From the NCBI RefSeq assembly GCF_024199845.1, contig NZ_JANADO010000001.1, forward strand, positions 4,154,001 through 4,218,000: a DNA stretch of 64,000 bases. The letters run 5' to 3'. This DNA is from Bradyrhizobium sp. CCGB12. Its GTDB lineage: Bacteria; Pseudomonadota; Alphaproteobacteria; Rhizobiales; Xanthobacteraceae. Every line of letters starts with the position of its first letter. The first letter of the stretch is position 1. Position numbers and translations under genes: made by a program. Shown here piece by piece: positions 32,881 through 41,361 of this stretch. Under the pieces are notes generated by a model. That model saw only the letters and a list, made by a program, of their open reading frames with translations. It ran no database searches and was not told the DNA's origin.

Positions 32881-33078
32881 CTAGCGCGAATGCCTCCGCC
32901 TCCTGAAGGCCTCGACTTCGTCTCTGGCCCGTTTCAGCTCATCGCGCAGCTGCTCGCGCTTGCGCAGGAGATCGTCACGCTCCGCAATCAGCGTCGCGGG
33001 AACGGCAATGTCGCGCCCGCAGGACGCGCAGACCAGCGCCCCTTCTGCAGTCCCCGCCCGGCAGTAGGGACACGTCAC
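32881..33078 (-). CDS. Small double-CxxC zinc-ribbon protein with coiled coil
   Basis: 65 residues. Cysteines 3, 6, 17 and 20 (CPYC and CASC) have exactly the same spacing as in the downstream membrane protein. A charged coiled coil follows (LIAERDDLLRKREQLRDELK) and the C-terminus is RRRRHSR. The gene overlaps its upstream neighbour by four bases and stops two bases before the next start, so the three are translationally coupled. It may pair with the membrane protein through the coiled coils. Function unknown. Confidence 0.75.
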   Translation of the reverse strand: MTCPYCRAGTAEGALVCASCGRDIAVPATLIAERDDLLRKREQLRDELKRARDEVEAFRRRRHSR

Positions 33079-33518
33079 TTGGGTGCGACCTTCAGCGTAA
33101 AGATGGCCGTGCCCGGCCGGCCATCACTGTCCTTGATATCGACGCGCACGGTGTATTCACCGGGCGGCAGCTCCGCATCCTGCATGTCGATACCATCGGC
33201 CTTCACGAACGGCTTGACCCTCGGGGTCAGGTCGACATTCGGCGTCCGGAGGAAGATCATCCTGACCGAATCCGGATCGATCTTCGCCCCGCCATAGGAC
33301 TGAAATTTCAGGACCAGCGGTAGAGGTGAACTCGCCGAGGCGCCCGGCGAGACGAACTCGACCTTGGGGCCGCGCATGATGCCGCGCTGATCGACGGCGA
33401 CTGCGCCCTTCGGAGGCGGCAGCCTGGCTTCCTCCTCCGTGATCAATTGCGTGGCGCGCGATGGTCCCGAGAACAGCAAACCCGCGGCCACGAGGCCCTG
33501 CAAGACATTCCGCTTCAT
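33075..33518 (-). CDS. Exported small protein of the CHAT operon
   Basis: 147 residues. A signal peptide covers about 1-22 (MKRNVLQGLVAAGLLFSGPSRA). The mature part is a single beta-rich domain: VKPFVKADGIDMQDAELPPG and EYTVRVDIKDSDGRPGTAIF resemble an Ig-like or carboxypeptidase-regulatory fold. AGGGAAA lies before the ATG at 33518. It follows the CHAT gene by 28 bases and overlaps the zinc-ribbon gene. It is probably periplasmic, next to the exported CHAT protein, and may be its partner or substrate. Confidence 0.7.
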   Translation of the reverse strand: MKRNVLQGLVAAGLLFSGPSRATQLITEEEARLPPPKGAVAVDQRGIMRGPKVEFVSPGASASSPLPLVLKFQSYGGAKIDPDSVRMIFLRTPNVDLTPRVKPFVKADGIDMQDAELPPGEYTVRVDIKDSDGRPGTAIFTLKVAPK

Positions 33519-33546
33519 TTTCCCTGCCCCCTCCGTCTGCTGTCCG

Positions 33547-36500
33547 TCAACGCAAGCCGCCATCGCCGATGATCGTATACGGCGCCCAGAACAGCGGATG
33601 GGCATAGGCGAACTCGGTCTTGCCGTCGCTGTTGAGATAGCCGGGGCCATCGACCAGGGCCATCGCCGCCTGGCGCAGCGCTTCGCTGCGCGACAGCTTC
33701 GGATCGTCCGCCTGACGCTTGAACAGGTCAGTCACCAGCTGCCGTGCCGACTGCGAATGCACCGACCAGTTCGTCACCAGCAGCGCCCGCGTTCCGGCGT
33801 AGAAGAACGCGCGGCCGAGCCCGGATGCCGCCTCGGCCCCCGCGCCGGCACCCGCACCGGTGTTGCAGGCCGACAGGATGACCCAATCCGCATCCAGCTT
33901 GAGGCCCAGGATCTCTTCCATCGTCAGGAGGCCATCACCGCCCTCACCCGTCACCGCCGGCGAAGACAGCGCAAGCGCGGGCTGCGTCAGCCCGTTCAGC
34001 TCGCCCGGGACCAGACCATGGGTGGCAAAGGCCAGAATCCTGAAGCCGGAGAGATTCATGGTTTTCACCGCGCTCTCCGTCGCGCTCTTGCCGAGGAACA
34101 GCACTTTCGATGGATCGGCCTGCAGCGCCAGCGCGATCGACTTCAGCTCGTCCGCGGTGTCGGGAAGCCGAGGCAACAGGCCGAGCTCGGCGCTGTCGAC
34201 GCCTTCGAGCTTGGGGCTGTTGCGTCGCTTCAGCGGCATGCCGCGCGTGACGTTGCCGCCGCCGGCATCGGCCACCTCAATTTTGGCGTCGCCGGTTTCA
34301 GCCTCGGCCTGCTGATCCTTGTTGAAGTAGGGATCGCCGAACGCCACGAGGTCGCCGCGGCCGGGCTTGCCCGGCGGCAACTGCCGCAGTGTCCGCAGCG
34401 CCGCCGCCGACGGCACCGTCGACACGGCATGGGTGCGCGCGAGCCACGGTACCTTGCGGTAGCCGACGAACAGCGGGTCCTCGTCCGCGGCCACTTCCGC
34501 CGGTGCAGTCGGCAACAGCGAGAGCGGCAGCAGACCGAGTGCGCCGTTGGTCACCACAATCAGGTTCTTCGCCGGCTTCCAGCCGCTTTCGACCGGCTTG
34601 AGCAGGAGTTCATAGAGCTCGTAGCCGAGCTTGAGGTCGAAGGGCGGGATGTCCGAAATCATCGCGGCCTGGGGCTCGAGCGCCTCACGAAGCTTGCGGA
34701 TCTTCGTCTCGATGTCGCCGATCTTCGCCGGGACGGCGGCGAACGCCACCGGCCCTGACTTCGGCACGGCCCAGACGAAGCTGCCGTACTGGCCGAAATA
34801 GAACGACAGCATGGCCTCGTCGTCGGCCAGCGTCGCACGAATCTCGGCGACGCTCGGTGGCTTGGGCGAGACCAGGTCGGCATAAACTGGGAATTTCTGC
34901 TTGATCTCCTGGCGCGCCTTGTCGCTTTGGCCGCGCAAGGCGGCAATCGAGGCCTGGATTTGTGCAACGCCTTTGTCGTCGCGTTCCGCCGCCGGAAGCG
35001 CGAGCACGTTGTTGAGCGTGCCGAGCTGGGCGTTGACCTGCTTGGTCAGATCCTGCGCCTTGCGCACGAGCTCGGCGAGCGCCGGATCCTTGGCCGCCGC
35101 GCGCGCGCTCGAAGCAGCCAATGCCTGCTGGACCGAGCGGCCACGGACGGCATCGGCGAGGCTGAATGTCTCCTCGCCAACGCCGCTGCCGGTACCCTCG
35201 GCCCGCGCGAGCAGCGCGAGATAGCTTTCGACAATGGTCTGCAGCCGCTGGCTGCGCGCGGCCACAACAGTGGTATTCTCATCATCGGCATTCTCGTTCG
35301 CGCTCGCCATCATGATCGGGATGGCAGCCTTGAACTCGCGGATCGCCTCGGCATCGCGCCGCGCCCGCATCAGACCGACGGCCAACGTGCCGCGCGCGGA
35401 GGCGGCATCGAAATGATTTTCACCGACGCGTCCGACCTGCTTCTTGACGAGTTGCTCGGCCGCCGCAATGCCGGCGTCCAGCTGTCCGGAGTTGTAGAGC
35501 GCGACAATGCGCAACGGATTGAGCTCGAACACCTGGCGGCGCTGCGGCTCCCACTTGGCAATCGCCTGGTCGATCTGCGCATACAAGGTGTTGGCTTCGG
35601 CGTTCTTGCGCTGAAGGCTGAGAATGCCGGCGAGCTGGGACAGCAACTGCACCGTCGACTGCGAATCGTCCGGCACGCCGACGGTCTTGCTGATGTCGAG
35701 GGCGACGCGGCCGAGCTGCTCGGCTTCCTCGTAGCGGCCCTGGTCGACGAGAATACCAGCCAGCCCCATCACGAAACGCGGCGTCACGGGATTGTACTTG
35801 CCGGTGTCCTTCAAGCGCGACAACAGCGCCCGGCGCGCGTCGACCTCGGCTTCGGCCAGACGACCTTGCCTCGCTTTCATGCGTGCCTGATTCAAGATCG
35901 TGTTGTCGACTGCCTGCAGCAGAATGGTTTCCGCCGGCGGGTTATCCGACTCCAATACACCCTTATTGCCGGCGCGCCTGCGCACCTCCGCGGTACGATA
36001 GGCGGCCTCGGCCTCGGCAAACTGCCCCCTGGCCTCGAAGATCTGGCCACGCGAAAGCTCGATGTCGCTCTCCCAGCTCTGGCCGAACCTCGCATAGGAG
36101 GTGCGCCACCCCGGAAGTCCGCTGGTGCGCGCCTCCTGGATCGCGGCCAGGCTGCGGCGCAGATAGGCTTCGGCCTGGGGGATGTCACCCATCTGAAGCA
36201 AAATGGCCGCAACCGAGCGATTGGCATTGAACACGTAACCCCTGCCCCCCGGCACGTTCGCCAACTCGCGCAAGAGTCTCTGGATCACTTCGAGCGCACG
36301 CTTGGGATCGCCGGCAAGAGCATATTGCAGCGACTGGAGCTGCATCAATCGCCCCAGCATGTTGGGGCTGACGGCACCGCGTCCCGTCTCCACGGCCTTG
36401 TTGGCATCGGCAACGGATTCGGCGAGCCGGCCGAGTTGCGAGCGCGCATTGGCGCGATCGAAGTAGAATTGCGCGAGATCCTGGCGCGACTCCTTGCCCG

Positions 36501-36969
36501 TCGGTGCGGCATCGGCATCCGCCTTGAGCTGGGCGATCAACTTCTCATCGGGCTTCTCGCCGTCGAGAATGGCCGTGATATCGGAGATGTTGCGCGGCGG
36601 CGCAACGAAATCCTTCGGCAGCGCAGTGCCCGGATCGAGCTTGGGCGCCGCCTCTTTCGGCATTTCGATCGCGACATTGGCGCGGCCATTGGCGGCATTG
36701 AGCGCCGCGATCACGCAGGCTTTGACCTTGGGAGAGGCTTGAGCGCGGCAGGCTTCCAGATTGGCGCCGCCGGCGTGCCCTCCGCCAGCGCGCATGCAGG
36801 CCTGTACGATCGGCTTGCCGACGGACATCCGGCAATTCTCAATCGCCGCCTCCTTGGTCAGCGCGGCAGCGGAGCCGGCCGATCCCAGCAGGAGGACAAA
36901 TGCCAGCAGCATTCGCGGTGGAGAAAAATTCGGTGCAGAATCAAATGGAGCCGCGGAATCTGAGCTCAT
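33547..36969 (-). CDS. Exported TPR and CHAT-domain (caspase-like) protein
   Basis: 1,140 residues. A signal peptide or anchor covers about 20-36 (LLAFVLLLGSAGSAAA), then a short Cys-rich segment with four cysteines (45-90), a long series of TPR-like helical repeats (about 140-600), a coiled linker, and a C-terminal CHAT domain (about 800-1140). The protease dyad is intact: His984 in FATHGLVPG and Cys1035 in LSACNTGAG. CHAT proteases are caspase relatives, best known from HetF and from cytoplasmic defence systems. An exported one is unusual and its targets are unknown. It heads a four-gene operon. Confidence 0.9.
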   Translation of the reverse strand: MSSDSAAPFDSAPNFSPPRMLLAFVLLLGSAGSAAALTKEAAIENCRMSVGKPIVQACMRAGGGHAGGANLEACRAQASPKVKACVIAALNAANGRANVAIEMPKEAAPKLDPGTALPKDFVAPPRNISDITAILDGEKPDEKLIAQLKADADAAPTGKESRQDLAQFYFDRANARSQLGRLAESVADANKAVETGRGAVSPNMLGRLMQLQSLQYALAGDPKRALEVIQRLLRELANVPGGRGYVFNANRSVAAILLQMGDIPQAEAYLRRSLAAIQEARTSGLPGWRTSYARFGQSWESDIELSRGQIFEARGQFAEAEAAYRTAEVRRRAGNKGVLESDNPPAETILLQAVDNTILNQARMKARQGRLAEAEVDARRALLSRLKDTGKYNPVTPRFVMGLAGILVDQGRYEEAEQLGRVALDISKTVGVPDDSQSTVQLLSQLAGILSLQRKNAEANTLYAQIDQAIAKWEPQRRQVFELNPLRIVALYNSGQLDAGIAAAEQLVKKQVGRVGENHFDAASARGTLAVGLMRARRDAEAIREFKAAIPIMMASANENADDENTTVVAARSQRLQTIVESYLALLARAEGTGSGVGEETFSLADAVRGRSVQQALAASSARAAAKDPALAELVRKAQDLTKQVNAQLGTLNNVLALPAAERDDKGVAQIQASIAALRGQSDKARQEIKQKFPVYADLVSPKPPSVAEIRATLADDEAMLSFYFGQYGSFVWAVPKSGPVAFAAVPAKIGDIETKIRKLREALEPQAAMISDIPPFDLKLGYELYELLLKPVESGWKPAKNLIVVTNGALGLLPLSLLPTAPAEVAADEDPLFVGYRKVPWLARTHAVSTVPSAAALRTLRQLPPGKPGRGDLVAFGDPYFNKDQQAEAETGDAKIEVADAGGGNVTRGMPLKRRNSPKLEGVDSAELGLLPRLPDTADELKSIALALQADPSKVLFLGKSATESAVKTMNLSGFRILAFATHGLVPGELNGLTQPALALSSPAVTGEGGDGLLTMEEILGLKLDADWVILSACNTGAGAGAGAEAASGLGRAFFYAGTRALLVTNWSVHSQSARQLVTDLFKRQADDPKLSRSEALRQAAMALVDGPGYLNSDGKTEFAYAHPLFWAPYTIIGDGGLR

Positions 36970-37060
36970 GCCAAAATTCCTTCGCGCAAAATGACTTGGT
37001 ATAACGAGATGATCCTATCGATATAGCGTCGAAGAACAAGCGCCAATCAGGGTCGGGGAT

Positions 37061-38059
37061 ATGCCCATTAGGATTAGCCGCTGCGCCAGGCACCGCTTCC
37101 TGAAGCCCCTGGAGCGACGCCGCCTTGGCGCGATCATTGCGCTGGTCGCGGGATCGCTCGCAGCCTGGAGTACCGGCGGGGCCGCCGCGCAGGATGGGCC
37201 ACAATGGACCCCTGCGGCCTGGAATGCCGAGGCGATCTACCGCGGTGCGACAATCGCCGCCGACCTTGTTCTTCCCGATGCAGCCGAGAGCATCGACCAA
37301 TTTGCTGCACCGCGCATGGCGCTGCTCAAGCCCGATGGCGCCGGCCCGTTCCCGGCCATCGCGCTCCTGCACCAGTGCGCGGGACTGAATCCTGCCGTTG
37401 CGGCCTGGGCGCGCAGAGCCGTCACGCGCGGCTACGTCGTCCTGCTCCTCGACAGCCTTGGGGCGCGGGACGTCAGGAGCGTCTGCTTCGGTCCGAAGAA
37501 CGGGGTGAATTTCTTTCGCGGCGCAAGAGATGCCATGCAGGCCGCAGAGCACCTGCGCCGGCAAGCCTATGTCGACAAGGACCGCGTCGCGCTGGTCGGT
37601 TTTTCCTGGGGCGCCATGGTCGGATTGATGGCGGCCAGCTCCCACACGGTCAGCGCGTTGAAGTTCGACAAGGGATTCGCCGCGATCGCCAGCTTCTATC
37701 CGGGCTGCTTCCGCGTGACGCCGCCGAACGGACGACCGCCCTTCGACATCGTCAACTCGGATGTCGCGCAACCGCTTCTCGTGCTGATGGGCGATGCGGA
37801 CACCGAGACGCCCGCGCCGGACTGCATCGACAAGCTCGACGCTCTCAAGCGGGACGCTCGGCCCGTGGAGTGGCACCTCTATCCCGGTGCGACGCATTGC
37901 TGGGATTGCCAGCAGCTCGATGGCTTCAGCAAGATCGACGTACGCGGCCATCGCGTCGAATATCATTTCCGCAAGGACGTCACTGAGGACTCCGAGCGCA
38001 GGCTGTTCGCGTTTCTCGAACGTGCGATGCCGAAGCGATTGCCGCAGGTCAGCCCTTAG
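37061..38059 (+). CDS. Exported dienelactone-hydrolase-like alpha/beta-hydrolase
   Basis: 332 residues. A signal sequence with a long basic start (residues 1-42, LGAIIALVAGSLAAWSTG) is followed by an alpha/beta-hydrolase domain. The nucleophile is in VALVGFSWGAM, the acid in LMGDADTETP and the His in YPGATHCWD. Cytoplasmic dienelactone hydrolases use Cys, so this exported Ser form is of the broader family. Divergent from the CHAT gene, 91 bases apart. The gene ends overlapping the lipoprotein gene by 11 bases. Confidence 0.82.
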   Translation: MPIRISRCARHRFLKPLERRRLGAIIALVAGSLAAWSTGGAAAQDGPQWTPAAWNAEAIYRGATIAADLVLPDAAESIDQFAAPRMALLKPDGAGPFPAIALLHQCAGLNPAVAAWARRAVTRGYVVLLLDSLGARDVRSVCFGPKNGVNFFRGARDAMQAAEHLRRQAYVDKDRVALVGFSWGAMVGLMAASSHTVSALKFDKGFAAIASFYPGCFRVTPPNGRPPFDIVNSDVAQPLLVLMGDADTETPAPDCIDKLDALKRDARPVEWHLYPGATHCWDCQQLDGFSKIDVRGHRVEYHFRKDVTEDSERRLFAFLERAMPKRLPQVSP

Positions 38060-38810
38060 AGATGACCGCGCGTCCGTAGGGCGGCTGCGCCGCGACCGGC
38101 GGGTTGGCGGTCTGGGCGGCAAGTTCGCCGATCAGTCGGTCGGCATCGGCTGCCATGCCGTCGGGGGCCTGGATCACCAGGCGCTCCAGCGCCCAGCGGT
38201 AGGAGGAGACGCGCTGCTCCAGGCACTGCTGCACCCACTGCACGATCAGCGAGTTCTCCTGCATGCGCGCGACCGCGTCGTCCCTCTCCCGCGGCGAAAG
38301 GGCGGAGACGCGCGCCATGCTGGCATCGCGCTTCCTGTCGAGATCGATCACGCGGATCGCAGAGGCGAAGAACGGCTCGAAGCGGGTGATATCGTTACGC
38401 ACGTCCTCGATCAGCTGCGCATAGCGCGAGGCATGCGAGCGGTGCGGCTCGTCGATCAGCGTGCGGCCGTACATGGTGCGGTCGAATACGATCTTCTGCC
38501 GCCAGGGCGATGGCAGTGCCTTGTAGTCGCCGAACACGCTCTTCCACGCCGGGCGCGACAGCGGCGGCTCGATCATGGGATAGGCGAGATCGCGCAGCTG
38601 GCGTTCTTCGTCGGTGAGCTGGAATTGCGAGGGCTTCAGGCCGACGCTGGAGGTGACCTCCGCACCTAACCAGCGATGCATGTCGTCGCTGCGCATGCTC
38701 TCGCGGGTGCGGCCGAAATCGCCGCCGCTGCAGGCGGCGAGCATCGCGCCTAGCAATGTGAGCACAACGGCCGATGAAAAGGGCCGGATCTGGTGGATGG
38801 TGTCCGGCAT
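38049..38810 (-). CDS. Hypothetical lipoprotein
   Basis: 253 residues. The lipobox is LGAMLAACSGG, with Cys27 as the lipidated residue after a hydrophobic stretch (AVVLTLLGAML). The rest is a helical, charged domain with no recognised motif (RQKIVFDRTMYGRTLIDEP, ERDDAVARMQENSLIVQWVQ). No strong ribosome-binding site precedes the ATG at 38810. It lies 16 bases after a small conserved gene. Probably anchored in the outer or inner membrane facing the periplasm. Confidence 0.7.
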   Translation of the reverse strand: MPDTIHQIRPFSSAVVLTLLGAMLAACSGGDFGRTRESMRSDDMHRWLGAEVTSSVGLKPSQFQLTDEERQLRDLAYPMIEPPLSRPAWKSVFGDYKALPSPWRQKIVFDRTMYGRTLIDEPHRSHASRYAQLIEDVRNDITRFEPFFASAIRVIDLDRKRDASMARVSALSPRERDDAVARMQENSLIVQWVQQCLEQRVSSYRWALERLVIQAPDGMAADADRLIGELAAQTANPPVAAQPPYGRAVISKG

Positions 38811-38826
38811 TGCAAGAAGCCGGACG

Positions 38827-39015
38827 TCAGCGACGGCGCCGACGGCGCCCCGGCGCTGTGCCCTGCTCCGGCCCGCGATCGCCACTGGTTTCGTCCGCCT
38901 CACGCTCGATACGGATCACGGGGAGAATCACAATCGTTCCCGTTTCCGCGCGCGGCGTGGCATCCCCCGACGAGCCTGCCCGGCGACCGGCCGGAAATTC
39001 GATAATGGTCCCCAT
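38827..39015 (-). CDS. Small hypothetical protein (62 aa)
   Basis: 62 residues opening MGTIIEFPAGRRAG and ending in six arginines (GRRRRRR). The N-terminal motif IIEFP occurs in small rhizobial proteins I recall. AGAG lies before the ATG at 39015. Upstream of the lipoprotein gene, with a 16-base gap. The short, low-complexity tail leaves this uncertain. Confidence 0.5.
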   Translation of the reverse strand: MGTIIEFPAGRRAGSSGDATPRAETGTIVILPVIRIEREADETSGDRGPEQGTAPGRRRRRR

Positions 39016-39211
39016 ATCAGCTCTCTATCAAATGCCGCGCGACCGGACGCGTTCATGCAACATGCATGCATTAAGATCAGTTCATGGTTAACGGGATGTA
39101 AACGCCTCTTCCGAACCGTAGCCGCACGGGGCCTCGGCGGATCTTGGCGCGGCGTCCCGTTGCGGCACGACAACACTTAAATTTAGGGATCAACTTCACG
39201 CCTCGTTTTCC

Positions 39212-39226
39212 TTAACGAGCCTTTAA
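39212..39226. promoter_or_regulatory. Perfect CtrA box
   Basis: TTAACGAGCCTTTAA matches TTAA-N7-TTAA exactly. It lies 55 bases upstream of the DUF2336 gene start. In alphaproteobacteria this is the binding site of the cell-cycle regulator CtrA. Confidence 0.65.
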
Positions 39227-39280
39227 AGGAGCCTGCGATAGGTTGCGGAGGAGTATCTCTTCCAGGTCGCGTATCTCTCC

Positions 39281-40258
39281 ATGACCAAATCGCTGTTTCC
39301 CGGATTCGACGGGCTGATGACCCTGTCCCGTCGCGAAGGCGTCGACGTTCGCCCGACGCTGCTGCGCGTGCTGACCGACCTCTATGTCCAGACACGCGTC
39401 CACAGCGACGACGAGCAGCGCCAATTCGTCGAGCTCGCCACCCGATTGATCGACCAGGTCGACGATGCGACGCGCGCGGCCGTCAAGGCCCGGCTTGCGA
39501 CCTATCCGTCGACGCCCGTCCCGATTCTCCAGAAGCTCGGACTGGTGGCTGCCCAGGAAGGCCGAAGGGTTCCGCTGGCGCGCGAGATTCCGACGCCGCC
39601 GCCGGCACCCGCCCCGGTCCGCAGGCCGACCGAGGCCGAGCAGCGCATGGCCTCCAACATGGCGATGCAGCCGAAGGACGCCGCCGAGATCCACGACATG
39701 TTCTTCCGCGCCGGCGCCTCCGAGCGCGCGCTGATCCTGCACAATCTCGCGCAGACCCCGCTGAAGGCCGCGCCGCGGATTCCGACCGTGCGCGCCAAGC
39801 GCGCCATCCAGATCCTGGAGATGGCGGCGATCGCGGGCGACGTCGAGAACTTCACCTTCGAGCTCGGCGACAGCCTGATCCTGCCCTCGCGCGTCGCGGC
39901 CCAGATCGTCGACGATGCCGGCGGCGAAGCGCTCGCGGTCGCCGCGCGCGCGCTCGACATGCCGAGCCCGGTCTTCCAGCGCATTCTGCTGTTCTTCAAG
40001 CCGGAGATCGGCACCTCCGTGAACGACGTGTACCGGCTGTCGCGGCTCTATGACCGCCTCAGCGACCGCTCGGCGCTGGTGATGCTGGCGGCCTGGCGCG
40101 GCTCGACGCTCGCCGTCACCCGCGCAAAGTATCAGTCCGCGCTGCATGACAGCGAGCGTCAACGCGCGCGTGCGGGCGCAGGCCAGACGCGGCCGGGCGT
40201 ACAGCCGGGCTCGAGCTCGACGGTGCGCACCGGCACCGGCGGATCATCGGAACGCTGA
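39281..40258 (+). CDS. DUF2336 domain-containing protein
   Basis: 325 residues. An N-terminal helical segment (LMTLSRREGVDVRPTLLRVL) is followed by a Pro-rich linker (about 105-125) and a helical-repeat DUF2336-like core (AEIHDMFFRAGASERALILH, then LPSRVAAQIVDDAGGEALAV). The C-terminus is Arg/Ser-rich and disordered. The family is found in alphaproteobacteria and some members are linked to stress or cell-cycle control. The CtrA box upstream agrees with cell-cycle expression; role not known. Confidence 0.82.
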   Translation: MTKSLFPGFDGLMTLSRREGVDVRPTLLRVLTDLYVQTRVHSDDEQRQFVELATRLIDQVDDATRAAVKARLATYPSTPVPILQKLGLVAAQEGRRVPLAREIPTPPPAPAPVRRPTEAEQRMASNMAMQPKDAAEIHDMFFRAGASERALILHNLAQTPLKAAPRIPTVRAKRAIQILEMAAIAGDVENFTFELGDSLILPSRVAAQIVDDAGGEALAVAARALDMPSPVFQRILLFFKPEIGTSVNDVYRLSRLYDRLSDRSALVMLAAWRGSTLAVTRAKYQSALHDSERQRARAGAGQTRPGVQPGSSSTVRTGTGGSSER

Positions 40259-40603
40259 TCAGGTCTTCGCCAGTTCGAGGAAGTGGCGCCCCGCGCGGTC
40301 CTCGGTCTCGACGATCCAGGCGTCCGGATCGAAGCGGACTTCCTTGGTCAGCCGTTCCTCGATGGTGTGGTCCGGCAGGGGCTGCAGCGCGACCGGCACG
40401 AAGAAGCGATCGACCGGCCGGCCGTCGTCATAGACGGTCTGCGGCGCAGGCGTATACAGCATCGCATTGCCGTCAAGCAGTGACACCTTGACGAACACCG
40501 CGCCCGCCTCCTCGGCGCCGCGGCGGCGCACCGCGCCGAACACGCCCTCGGTCTGGCAGCGGCGCAAGTAAGCCGCCACCCAAATGTTGGATTTCAAACG
40601 CAT
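40259..40603 (-). CDS. DUF1491 family protein
   Basis: 114 residues, the length of the alphaproteobacterial DUF1491 family. Conserved features are the basic start MRLKSNIWVAAYLRRC, then GAVFVKVSLLDG, YTPAPQTVYD and DRFFVPV. It is convergent with the DUF2336 gene, the stop codons abutting. Small cytoplasmic protein, function unknown. Confidence 0.85.
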   Translation of the reverse strand: MRLKSNIWVAAYLRRCQTEGVFGAVRRRGAEEAGAVFVKVSLLDGNAMLYTPAPQTVYDDGRPVDRFFVPVALQPLPDHTIEERLTKEVRFDPDAWIVETEDRAGRHFLELAKT

Positions 40604-40659
40604 GAGTCGAACGATAGGCGAGTGGCGCAGTCAGCACCAGCCTTCGCACGCGCGTGGAA

Positions 40660-41361
40660 TTAATCGACGGGATGGCCGATCGCCGCACCGAGTTCGCGCA
40701 GCAGACGGTCAGACACCTGACCGGTGACCTGCATCTTGTGCTCGCGCTCGAATTTCTGGATCGCGGACTGGGTCTCGCCGCTCATCGTGCCCGTGATCTT
40801 CAAGTTCCCGTAGCCGTATTCGGACAGCGCGCGCTGCACGCCGGCGATACGCCGCGCGGCCGGGCTCTGCAGCGGGATCGGCGCCGGCGGACGCAGGGCC
40901 GAGGGCGGCGCCGAGGTCGTCGCCTTGACCAGATTGGTCATCGGATCGCTCGAGCGGGTCGAGGCGGTCGCCTCGACAGGCTTTTCGGGCGGCTTCTCGG
41001 CGGCGCGCTCGACAGGTTTGGGCTCGGCGCGGAACTCCGTCGCTCGCGGCTCGAGCGGCGAGGTGTCGGCACCGACGGGACGCGGACGCGGCAAGGGGTT
41101 CGACAGCGAAGCGGACGATGGCGCGGGTAGATTGATCACCGTGCCGAACATCGGCGCGGGATGCCGGCCGGTCTGAAGGAACAATGCATTGGCAACGATC
41201 GCAGCGACCGCCGCGACGGCGACGAGGCCGGCCAGCGTATCCTTGGGGCTGTGCAGCAGCACGCGCATGACGAGGTTGCGCTCGGTCTCGACATCGATGA
41301 CCGCGGCCTTGGCGCCACGACGGCGCGGAGCGGGTTCGTCCTTTGCAGACTTCTTAGGCAC
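40660..41361 (-). CDS. Peptidoglycan-binding-domain membrane protein
   Basis: 233 residues. A basic cytoplasmic start (to about 40), one membrane span (about 43-65, LAGLVAVAAVAAIVANALFL), a long Pro/Ala/Glu-rich periplasmic linker (75-160) and a C-terminal PG_binding_1 domain (VQRALSEYGYGNLKITGTMS, then TQSAIQKFEREH). It should tether the envelope to peptidoglycan. It overlaps the kinase gene upstream by eight bases, so the two are co-expressed. Confidence 0.83.
   Translation of the reverse strand: MPKKSAKDEPAPRRRGAKAAVIDVETERNLVMRVLLHSPKDTLAGLVAVAAVAAIVANALFLQTGRHPAPMFGTVINLPAPSSASLSNPLPRPRPVGADTSPLEPRATEFRAEPKPVERAAEKPPEKPVEATASTRSSDPMTNLVKATTSAPPSALRPPAPIPLQSPAARRIAGVQRALSEYGYGNLKITGTMSGETQSAIQKFEREHKMQVTGQVSDRLLRELGAAIGHPVD

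Noticed and set aside
34927..36963. Long plus-strand open frame opposite the CHAT gene
   Set aside because: The minus-strand frame has a signal sequence, TPRs and the CHAT dyad. The plus frame has biased composition and no ribosome-binding site.
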